Assembly: GCA_016617855.1 (NCBI GenBank)
Contig: JAECUM010009324.1
Location: 1-64,000 of the forward strand
Length of the DNA: 64,000 nucleotides
Reading direction: 5' to 3'
Source: Megalonaias nervosa
Lineage: Eukaryota > Mollusca > Bivalvia > Unionida > Unionidae
Part shown: piece after piece, positions 48,457-60,400 of the stretch
How the letters are laid out: the number at the start of each line of letters is the position of its first letter
Numbering within the stretch: the first letter of the stretch is position 1
Notes under the pieces: generated by a model
The model's input: only the letters and a program-made list of their open reading frames with translations
Database searches by the model: none
Told to the model about the DNA's origin: nothing
Made by a program: the position numbers and the translations under genes

Positions 48457-51400
48457 ATGATATGGTTAGGCTGTATTTCCAGAATCACAAAAATTAAATC
48501 ACAGTATGCAGTACAGTGTATCTTCTATTTCATCATTATCAATAGTTATAAAATTCTCACCTTTTAGCTAAAACTGAGCACCATATTCTTGCAACCTACT
48601 GACTGGGAGAGAAGCTCTGAAACCAGGATTCTCTATTAGAATATGAACAAATTGAATTAATAAAACAGGTCATGCTGGGTGAGTTGAGCTCTTTTGGGTC
48701 CTGGGCAAGAAACACCTCATTGCAAACAAGTTTCCTAAGTTTTCAACCCCACATGTTATGTCACCCTATCTCTGTAGTCAATCCAAATCAATTGTGGAAA
48801 AACCTCAGTCTGGCATTACAAGGAAGCTCTTTTTTTTTAGCCAAACCATCCTTTGATAGAGAATTTTTAAAGCCATGCTAGCGGTCCTGTTGAATGAGAA
48901 GAGCACGGTAGTTGTTTGTTTTGATGTAAGTGACCTTAGGTGTTGACATGAGCTGTGGTAATTGTGCTAATATTATGTAATTGACAAATTGATCAGGTAT
49001 ACTATTTGTGTGTATAGCCAGTTGGAGTAGCCCCAGTCATCAGCCATATCCTGACTATCTAAATAGCTTTTGGATTTTAAAACAGTTAATTGGTTTGTAT
49101 TAATGTTGTAGAGCAAGGGGGTATTGTCACATGACAACATCCCCATGTCTCTTATATTTTCAGGGTGTAAAACATTTTTTTTATATGGTTTGCCTATGTA
49201 AAGCAGACCAATCAAACACTCATGATAAAAGCAGTGCACAGAAACAATCACATGCCAAACTTACCAGTTTTTGAAATACGATTTGTGTCAAGTTTGAAAA
49301 AATAACCAAAATGGAGCCATAATGATGTAGTGGGATTTTTATTCAGCATGTATTCTTTGATAAATATATGACCAGTATATATGATGGTTATGTCTATAGT
49401 TTTTACAATGTCTATCCTAGAATTGAAAATTTAGGTGGTAAATCTCCTGCCATTTGAAAAAGAAAGAGGGAAATTTTCTGAATATAGGAGGGATTTAATG
49501 AAGAAATAAAAGTATGACTTGAAAATATAATTAACAAACATTCTGTTCATTTGTAAGCACAAGCTTGATGCATTTTTGAGAATCCCACAATTGTGTGTCG
49601 TAAAAAAGTACCTTTTTTTTCATGTCTACAAGTTTTAGAACACTGAAAAGGTTATATATTTTATTTTCTGTACATATAAAGTCTTTGGACACAAAAATAT
49701 AATTATTGTTTCCAATCTTAAGACCTAATCCATCATGGTATTGATAATAGAGAATGCTTGAATTTTCAACAGAAATAAAATTTAGAAACATAACATTTAA
49801 GTGGATGAAATTTACAGACAACCCTATATCTCTTTCAGGAGTCTGTTAGTGAGGGTGTATCGAGGTCACAACCTAGGCTTAGTGCAGCTACTCTCAAAGC
49901 ATTGGAGCGGAAAAGAAAAGCCCAGTATCCTTTCGTTGCAAAACAAAAAGCGAACTGGTTTAGTTAGCTAGATCTGTAGATGAGGCTACCTTGGTTACTA
50001 CTGCAAAATTTCCAGTAGTTGAAAAAATTTTGTTCATACATCATATTTTTACATTAAACTGAGAAAGAAAAGCAGTAACCTAAATGGATTACTCCATGCA
50101 ATATAGTAACCTCCAGGAAAAATAAGTAACAAATATCTGTTTTGGCTGCCACAAATGGGATCATAGGAGTACCTTAGTTCTGTAATACTCACGCTAGAGT
50201 TGCCACCATCAGTGAAGTAGCCAAGGACTATTAGAACCTAGGTAACCTCAGCATCTAGAAATGTAGAGTGTGTGCTATAAAGTACCATATATACTCACTT
50301 TTAAGTCTGTTCCAACTGCAAACTGCACAGACCCAGATCTGCCGTTGCATAATGTACCGGCATAATGTACCGGCAGATCTTGCAGTTTGCTAGGAGTAAT
50401 CAGCAGAATAAACATGACAGACCCTAATCTGCAGGTGCATTATACTATATCAGGATATTTGTTGTTTGCAGGTGTGGCTCAACTCGTAAGCGAGTATATA
50501 TGGTACACTGGTCTCTAGTTCTTTTGCCTGCTGATCTGACATCTAATACTAAAGATTTACGAAGAGCTTGTTGGCAGAGTACATTTCTGAGAGTCAATTT
50601 TATGCCCATAGAACTGATATATTATATTCCAGGTCATATTTCACCCATTGTTTCCATACAATTACCAGGTCATATTTCACTCATTGTTTCCATACAATTA
50701 CCAGGTCATATTTCACTCATTGTTTCCATACAATCATATTTCACTCATTGTTTCCATACAATTACCAGGTCATATTTCACTCATTGTTTCCATACAATTA
50801 CCAGGTCATATTTCACTCATTGTTTCCATACAATTACCAGGTCATATTTCACTCATTGTTTCCATACAATTACCAGAAGTTTCAGTGACTTCAAATATTA
50901 TCCTCTGCTTTTTCAATGAAGTAAGGATTTATTGGTTGTGGACAATTGACAATATTGTAAAACCTATAACAGTTTATAAAACTAATTGGGAGTAGTTTAG
51001 GGTCATTTGTAGTCTGAGTAAATAAACAGAAATTTTTGTTGTTTGTTTATCCTTTTATCACCTAACATGGAGTTACCTATGAATCTATGTAGATCTTAGC
51101 AGCATATTGTATTGCTATGACAAAATGGCTAAATATGAAGTAGCTTCTTTTATGAATAGAACTCTTCTCTGCAAACAAAAACTCTTGTGACATTGATTTT
51201 CAAATACGAAACAACAATTCATCCTTAATTGTTCTAAGAGAAGCTGAGGAGGCTGTATTTGGTGTGTTCCGACCACAGTCAGCACCCCCAAGGACCAGCA
51301 GTCCACATGCAAATGCTTGCTCCACAGACTTCAGGTAAGCCAACCTATCCTAGATCATGTCTGCAAAATAAAATGATTTACAGTGCCATCTGAAATGTAC

Positions 51401-54400
51401 TTAAGCATGCAGTTCACTGATACCACACATGTAAATCTACCACAAATAATATCAGCTTTTGGAAACATTAGAACATTACATAGATATCCCATTATGTAGT
51501 AGAATCAAACCTAGTCATATTTTTCATTCTTTGACCAGGGATTCATATGACAAAACATTTAAACCCAGTCATATTATTCATTCTTTAGATGAAGGAAGAT
51601 CACATGTGAACTGCTGGAGTATACAGCTTTTTATTATTGAAAAAAAGGTTTTTTTAACATAGTTTAGCATCCAGGCAATCCAAAATAACTTACAGTTTTA
51701 TCAGTCAGTATGCATTATCTTGTGCTACTCTTAGTTGAATATGTAAGGTGTCATTGGATGCAAACGGTATGAGAAAAAAGTACCCTCCAATTAAAATTAT
51801 ATAAAGTAATTGCTGAATGAGAATTTAAAAATTCTTCAAATTTGCACAGGTTGCAATCACATCATTTTGTGACTAGTCTCTCCTAAAGTTCATAGTCCTA
51901 TGATACACTTAAATAAAATGTGACATCATATCAATGACATCATGAGGTAATCCACAGTAGCTCTCTTGGTAGAGCATCGGACTCATAATCCAAGGATCAT
52001 TGGTTTGATACCTACCCAGGCCAGCCCAATTCGCTGCCTCAGTATTTCCCAGGGAGAGGCACTTTGCTTCAATTTCCTTGGCATGATATAGCCAACATTG
52101 TGTTTTCAGTGTTGTTTAAACAAACTAAACCAAGTTAAGCTAAAACTATACTGTAATGATAAACACTCAATTTTAAAGTAAAGCACATGGTCCTTATGTG
52201 GATCCTTTCTCATATTATTGTGCATATTGTTCTGCAGATCTCTTCTAGATTATGGCTTGAAGATGTATGTATATCACGTGTTTTGAAAAAAAAAGTAAAT
52301 GAGTCTTTGATGATGATGAATTTTCATGCATTAGAATGAAAAGTACAGTATCTAATTAATTGAATGAACAGTCAAAATTGTATCATAACTGTTCATCCAG
52401 TTCATTATACACAAAATAACCACCAAGATAGCTAAACAAAACAATGCAGTAGGCTTTGAAACAGTATCACTTGGCATTGCAAAAGACTTGCAGTGCAAGT
52501 CAGAAATATAAAATGAATGTCAATATACAGAGCACTACCACTTGCACCAGGTTTGTTTTGCTGTTTGTGTGTGGTGGTGGGTTGTGTATGCTGAATGCTT
52601 TCTTTCAGTGGTCCTCTGAGACGTCACTACCAATTTCTTTTCTCCAGGGCGCTTAGACCACTGCAGGGCCAGATTTCACCCATCAGATCCCACAGTCAAG
52701 CCAGCACAAGGTGAGGGGCTGCACATCTATAGAGTCAGATATTATCTTTTTGTTTCAAAAACAATTGCTTGCATATATGAAAAAATTGGTTATATTTTTG
52801 TTATGCCCATGCTAGCAGGAAACGAGGCATAGCTGTCACTTTTACAGAGATAGTGGCAGTGTCAACAATTAGTTAAAATTTTTGGTTAACATTTTTCATT
52901 TGCATACATTTCCTAAATCCCTTGATATTTTTTTATACTTGGCATGAATCATTATCAAGGTAAAACAGTTCATTCTCGTACGTGCTTCCTTGCCACATTG
53001 AGCTTGAGGTCAAAGTCACTGACAATTTGTATTAAGATTTTGTTTTATGTTTCTTCATATTGCTTATATTTGCTAGTCCCATTGAGTGATTTTGTTTATA
53101 CTTGGGATGAATCATTTTGTAGCAAAGACAGTTCATTCCACAGCATGCATGATTGCCCATTTGATTTTGGGGTCAAGGTCACAGTCATAGAAAGTTTGCC
53201 TTAAGGTATTGCTGAAAGTTTTTATTTGCTTCTGTTTCCTAAACCCCTTGATGGATTTTGTTCATACTTGGGATGATTCATTTTGGAAGTAAATGAGTTA
53301 ATTTGTTTTGACATGCTTCCTTTCACTTTGGGGTCAAGGTCACAGTCATATAAAATTTATATTGAGGTTTTGGTTTTAAAAAATTTATTTTCATGTATTT
53401 CTTAAACCCATTCATCGATTGATCATACTTGGGATGAATCACTATGAAGTTAAGATAATTCATTCTGCAACATGCTTGCTTGTTCTAGTGACTTTGGGGT
53501 CAAGGTCACAATGTTACAAAATTTGCATTAATGTTTTCATTAAACATTTTTTAATTTTCATATATTTCCTAAACCCTATGATGGAGTTTCTTCATACTTG
53601 TAATGAACACTATGAAGTTCAGACAATTTATTTGGTGACATGCATGTTTGCCCCTTTGGCCTTAGGGTAAAGGTCATAGGCATAAAAAATTGTGTTAAGG
53701 TTTTAGTGAAGCTAAGACAATTGATTATGTGATATGCTTCCTTTCTTTGACTGTTGGATCAAAATCACAATTACAGAAAATTTTTATTTGTTTGTTTCCT
53801 AAACCCCTTGGTTGGTTTTCTTTATACTTCAAATGAATCATTTTGAACTGAAACAATTCAATCTGCAATATTCTCACTCATTGTTTTGGTCAGGGTCACT
53901 CATTTTGCAGCAATACAAACATGGGCTTGACATGACCTTGCTTGTAAATTCTTTGATATTAGCTCCTTTCACTTTTGGGTAAGTGCAGTGTTGCTGAAAA
54001 TGAATGTTCTTCCAGCTTAGGTCTTAAGTAGGCTTTCAGATAACAACTCCATTTACATTGCATTCTAAGAATTGCCACTAAATTTAACAAGGATGAAAAA
54101 AAACCAAAAACATTCATGTATTGCTTTATAGTTTTGATGAAAAAGACAGCTGATGCTTGAATTACTTCAACAAAACTACTCTTAAGTCATATTCCAAATT
54201 GAGTGTTATGTTAGGTTCAAAGGTAATTTACCATCTTTTACAAACCCACTATTTTTAATTAACTTTCATTTTGAATACTGTCTTAATATTGATTTCATAG
54301 TACTATAATACTATATTTTGTTTTGTATATGGTTTGGGTACTGTCTGTGCTTACAACTTGCTCATCTTACAGCTTGCATTTTGTTACAGAGGAATTTCTT

Positions 54401-57400
54401 CTAAACACATTAAAAATCAAATAGATTGTCATCTTTTATAAATGTAAGTTGTGTTAACAACATTGTACATCTGTTTCTTCATGAACATTGTCCAGTTATG
54501 TTAGGACTACATCCATTACATTGCAAATCCAGCCCTACCAAGCTGAAAAAAACATTCACAATGCCTTTTGGCTTTTTTAAGTAACAAAAGTGCCAAAAGT
54601 CATCTGCTGGCCTGCACATAGGTCAGACTAGAGCGATTTCCACATGGATAGAGGAATTGGCACCTAATCCCATCAATTATGATTACTTCTGCTCATGCCT
54701 GGGTCAGCACACTTTTTTATTTGCGTATATTTCCTAACCACTTGATAGATTCTCATCATGCTTGGAATTAATTATTATAAAGCAAAGACAGTTCATTCTG
54801 TGATCTACTCATAAGCCCATTAAAAATGTATGTTAAAGATTTTGGTTGTTTTTTGATAATACTGAAAGCTCTTGATAGATTCTTATCATGCTTGGTATTT
54901 ATCATTTTGAACCCAACACCGTTTTATGACATGCTTACTTGCCACCTTGGGGTAAAGTTCAGTCATAGAAAATTTATATTAAGGTTTTGGTGCATTTTTT
55001 TATATTTGCTTATATTTTCCAAACCCTTCGATTGATTTTCTTCATACTTCAGAATACCATTATGAAGCTAAGACAATTTATTTGGTGATATGCATGCTTG
55101 CCCCTTTGACCTTGGGGTCAAGGTCACAGTTATAGAAATTTCTATTACAGGTTTTTTTTATTTGCATATATTTTCTAGACTGATAAATTTATTTCGTGCT
55201 TGAGATTAATTATTCTGAAGTAGACAACTCATGCTGAGACCCATAGTCTCAACCCATTGATCTTCTGGTCAAGGTCACAGTCTTAAATAATTTGTAGGGG
55301 TGAAACGATTCATCTATATATCGATGCATCAATACTTTTGCTGAAAATATTACACATATTGATACAAGGGATGGAGAAACAATACAAAATGATACTTACC
55401 ATATGCATGTTATTTTAGTCTTCAGCAGTCATGAATAATTATTAGTTGCCTTGTTATTCTGTAAAATTATAATCCATCTGAAACAGCATCTGCAGGCACA
55501 GGCACTAATGTTTATTTTAGTAAAAAAGATTATTTGAGAATACCCACTCGCCGTCTACAAGTGAACACAATGTGACATGGTTCATAATCTGCCCCCCACC
55601 CCCATTTCATGCTAATTATCTTAACCCCGAAGTATGTTCAGCATATAGTATACATTCCAGAGGTGTTCCACATTTTGAATGAATTACTTTTCTCATCATT
55701 TAATAACCACTTTCACGCGAAATTTCTACTTTGAATTGTATCATGACTTTTTTGGTCGATTTGAAAACTATGCTACCGGTGTGTTGCACATTCAAATGTT
55801 ACATTGAATCCTCCTTTGTTGTTATTGCTTGTTCCACTCCAGGTTAAACAATAACCACCAATCAGAAATCAGTGTAGTTTATTCTCTGCATGACAAACAG
55901 GAAGTATTGGCAGAGCAACAGAAACTTCATGCGAAAGTCATTAGATATGTCAAGTACTTAAGCGGAAATGCTGTCAGGGTGTGCCATTGTGCAAATCATA
56001 CAAAATTTGTACGAATTCGCATGCTTGGAGAACAGTGAAATACAAAAGCTCTCGCAAATTCGTTGAAAGTCCCACATATGAATATGTGCTCAGCAAAGTA
56101 TTCAATTTTTATTTAACCGTTCTTGTCAAGACATGTTTTTCGCGTAGCAGGTATCCCACATCTGGATTTTTCAAGCAAAAGATGAATGATTGTGAAAGTA
56201 AATTTGATTACAACAGTGTGCCAAGGAATAAAAATTATAGCATAGTTTGAACCATTCAGGGAAAAAGTTTTACAAATGCGTGTTTAAAACATGGGCTACC
56301 TAGAAAATCCCAAATGTCTGATTCCTGGCATGGTTCATTATGATTTCGTTTGGCAAATACTGGCTGATGATAGTGATGATGACAATAATTTTTAAAGTTA
56401 TGAAGTATATCAGATTATTGGAGCTGGGAAAGCATTAATAGAGATACCAGTGAGTGATTTTGAGCCTGAAATGGTATTAAATAGGAGTCAGATGTACATG
56501 CTGGATGGACAAAAAAATAGATGGCATGACCCTTTCAGTGATATTTCAAAATTAAATGTACAAAGGGCAGAATACTGAGCCTAATTAAAATACAAACACT
56601 TTAAGAGTATAATGCAATTTTCATTTTTTTAATTAATCAAATTTGCCTTACGGATCATATGCTACAAAACCATATACATGTACCCATACCAGGGTTAAGA
56701 TAAATTGAATAAAATAAGGGTTAAAAAATGCAATTAAGAAGTACATATATTTATTTTAATACCTCTGTCTGCACAAGCATTGATGGACTAAATACCCTTA
56801 TACAGCATTATGGAACAGATAAGAAATTTGGCATAGTAGTCAGTAAACTACTGATTTAACAAAAGGAAGTTTAGTGACAAATCCTATTTTGAAGCAGATC
56901 TATCCAAAAAATAATACCTATGATCTCTGGAAAATTGTACAAAACAGTCACAAAGATCAATTTCCCAACATAATCAAACTGACAAAGCTAGCAATGTATA
57001 TGCCCCTTCAGAAAGAAGCACAGAACAATATTGATACAAAGAAAAGGAGCAGAGTTTCCCAACATAATCAAACTGACAAAGCTAGCTATGTATATGCCCC
57101 TTCAGAAAGAAGCACAGAACAATATTGATACAAAGAAAAGGAGCAGAGTATGCTCAGAATTAATTAACAGATGAATGCTTATATAACTAGAGGTGACATC
57201 TGTCAAAGATGTTGATTTCAGAAGAGCTATAATAAAGTGGAGCAGGAAGAAAGAGAGACAGATATTGAAGTTTAGATTTGTATTGACCTATTACTATTTC
57301 TTCCTCCCCTCCTTGTTTCTTTGATAAGGGGGGGGGGTCTCCCTTAAGATAAAATCCTGTCATCATCTGTCCTTAAATTGTACATGGGAAACAAATTTGG

Positions 57401-60400
57401 AATTTCTCTTTTCCATGCAGAGATATTTAACCAGTGAATGAAGGTACTGATGGAATAAATGAATGAGCGATGGGACAGAATTCAAACTGCTCAAGTTTAT
57501 CACCTTGTGTGAGTTAAAAGAAAATTGTAGAATAGGACTGGGTGTAGTCAGAAGTTTTCCTTCTTCACTAACAAATACAAGTACCTGTGGCGCAGCAGTC
57601 ATTTGCATCTGCAGGAAAATAAAATGTGATAGATTTTGTTGGTATTCAACTTTATTCCAAAAGCCCAGATTTGTTCTAGATGAGATTTTCTTTGCACAAG
57701 GAAATTGCATTATTTCTTCTGTTTTGAAGTCAGCATCGTAATGTCTTCCAAGTGTAACTCAGACACAAAATTGGTAATAATATGTTTTCAAATAAGTCAT
57801 GTTGTACAAAACAAAGGGAGTTAAATGGATCCAGCATTAAATGGCCTAAAACTTTGGATAAAACTCGCTGCAACCAACAGGTAGTCTGTTGGAAGGTATT
57901 GTTGATATCTTCTCATCAGTGAGAATTGCATATAAATATATGATAACTATATCTCTGTCTGTAGTCTGCATACTGGAAATATAACCAAGAATGTCAACAT
58001 ACATGAAAGGCCACCACGTCCCTTCCAAAGATGGAAATACCATCAAGTTCATATGTGTATTGATATGTAGACTGCCTATTGTGAATCGTATTGATATGCA
58101 GCACAGGTGTATCATTTCACTCCTAATAATATGTATTAAGGTTTTTGTTTAAAGTCTGTTCATTTGCTTATATTTCCAAAACCCTTGTTGGATTTTCATA
58201 ATAGTTCGGAGGAAGGCGAAGAAAATTCATTCTGCAACATGCTCACTCAACCTTTGACCTTGGAGTTAAGATCACACATTTTACAGCATGCGACCTTGGT
58301 CATCTTTTATCTACTCACGCTCAGTCTTCAGCTTAGGTGCATATTTTCCACTTCTATTTCCACCTTCATCATATGATTATTGCCACCATTTTAATATCCT
58401 GCCCAGTGGTATAGTTGTTGCATTTCAGCTCATTACTTTATTCCTGTGTAAGTTAAATCCATGATACTCGCATATATTGTCATATCAACATGAGGTTTTC
58501 ACAAAAGACTTCTTATGATGTCTATAGTTGGTCCTAAGGGGAAAATGGTGCTGATCTGACATCCAGTATGGCCACCACAGCAGCCATCTTGAAAATCTTG
58601 TTACTGCTGATCTTTCTGAATGGAAAGCCATATCAGATGGATTTTCACTGGAAGACTTCTTAAGGTGTCTTGTTGGCCTTGAAAATAAAAATTGTGCCAA
58701 TCTGATTTCCAATATGACCACCACAATGGCCATATTAAAATCTTATCACCACTCGTAATAACTGGAAATTCATATCAACATTGGGTTTTCCCCAAATGGC
58801 TTCTTACAATGTTTGTTTGGTACTAAACATAAATGGTACCAGTATGGCAACAGTAACAGCCGTCTTCAAAAACTTGTTATCGCTACAACATCTAATATCA
58901 GTGTGAGAATTTCACCAAAAGACTAATTATGCTTTCTACTAGTCTGGAATGAAAATGGTGCCAATCTGTTCTAAAAAATGGCTGCCACAATGAACATATT
59001 GAAAATCTTGTCACTAATTCTCCTGACTTGATGGTCATATTCAGATATGGTTTTCACCAGAAGTGTTCTAACGGTATCCATTTGAGGGATTTTTGTTAAT
59101 GGGTTCCCACGAAACTTTGTAAAAAACTATGCTCATCTCCAGAAGACATTCATATCCGCAAGTCACATTTCTCTTGCAGTTTTTGTAGAGTTATTGCCCT
59201 TTTTGTCTTGTAGCCTAATATAGAGTGAAACACTCTCATTATTGCAACTATATCTACAGTTTTTGATGGATTGAAATGAAATTTGGTGATATTATGGTCA
59301 TATATGAAGAACATCATTTTAGCAAATCATTGTGTTCCCTCAACCTACTGGTCAGAGACCACAAGAGCTTATGAGAGGGTCTGTTGTTGGTCATCATGTG
59401 TCTGTACATCCACCCATGAGCACAAGTTTGTAGTCATAACTTCTTCTAAACTAATTGGAGGATTGTCATATAATTTAGACATGCATTCATCTCAAGGTTT
59501 ATTTGGTCCTAACTCAGCAGTTAAAAAGAAGAAAAAATTGTATCTTGAATTCCTGGGACTCTCATTGTAAGAGTTACTGCCCTTTTTAATTGAATAATAC
59601 CTTGTAGGACTGATTCTTATGAATTCAGCAAGTCTCACCAATTTCAGTGAATTGATATGGGAGATGATTATATTGACAAATCAATGTCATCCTGCAATTT
59701 TTGTTATTGCCCTTTTTGTACTTGGCTACTGGTGTCTATGCAGTTTGTTAGGAATAATCAGTAGAATGAACAGCATAGACCCTGGATCTGCAGGCGCATT
59801 ATGATATGGCAGATCAAGATCTTTGTTGTTTGCAGTTTGACTTGGCTTATAAGCGAGAATATACGGTAGTTAAAAGTATACAGTTTACTGCTTCATTAAG
59901 ATACATAAGGATTTCATTCTTTGATTTTGGTTTCATAATGCAGCAGTATGTAAATAGATATTTTGCTTATGCTTTTGTCTTTGTAATTGTTATTTGCATG
60001 TGTTGTCTGTCTTGAGAAAGGGATTTGCAGATCTCAAAAAGCACTTCGTCAGTTTCTTAGACATGGTGCACCATGTTTTCATTGTGTTTGTTTCACACAC
60101 ACACACACTATTTATGTATATAACAATTGGTGCTACAGTCATAAATTTTTCTTTTCAGGGAAAACAAAGAACGTCCCAAAACAGCCCCAGAAAGAGGTGC
60201 TAAAGTGCCTAGGAAGACTGCCTTAGGTAGTAGGTCATGCTACAAATATGCATAATAATGAAGTGATCTTGCTTCTTACTGGCTGAGCTTGTTACCACTC
60301 AGAAAGCCATATTTTGTTTTTATCTGATTTTAATCAAAGTTTGGATATGGGCTTATATGATGAAGATCTCCTTTGATTTTGTTAATGCATGGGATCCATG

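Larger units (their letters stand above)
45613..49838 (+). other. CCP110 intron 7
   Basis: GT-AG, phase 0, 4.2 kb. It contains two sites of one minisatellite family (45868 and 47355) and a (TA)n run at 48390. Stretches 46080-47340 and 48460-49838 show no recognised structure. Confidence 0.8.
49925..51238 (+). other. CCP110 intron 8, probable U12-type (minor spliceosome) intron
   Basis: The 5' splice site GTATCCTTT equals the GT-subtype U12 consensus, and TCCTTAAT at 51222-51229 fits the U12 branch-site consensus TTCCTTAAC. The likely branch A at 51228 lies 10 nt from the end of the intron, within the usual short U12 spacing, and there is no normal polypyrimidine tract before the acceptor TTCTAAG. 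Phase 2. The frame across the junction is open (KRKAQEAEEAVFGVF). The intron has taken up a MITE and a minisatellite without altering these sites. Confidence 0.8.
52711..60158 (+). other. CCP110 intron 10 (7.4 kb)
   Basis: GT-AG, phase 2. It contains a diverged GGTCAAGGTCAC array, hAT copy 2, two further tandem arrays, a truncated MITE and a short (CA)n run at 60097-60110. Confidence 0.8.

Noticed and set aside
48672..48881. 69-codon open frame with balanced composition in intron 7
   Set aside because: No recognised motif and no flanking splice sites that would keep the CCP110 frame.
50635..50874. Regularly spaced repeats resembling a CRISPR array
   Set aside because: Units abut with no unique spacers and the context is a eukaryotic intron; it is a minisatellite.
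50500..50919. Three overlapping repetitive open frames
   Set aside because: Produced by a 36-bp repeat, a multiple of three without stops in any + frame; not a protein gene.
51950..52030. tRNA-Met-like gene
   Set aside because: A and B boxes are visible, but stems are mismatched and it runs into a SINE-like body; treated as a tRNA-derived repeat.
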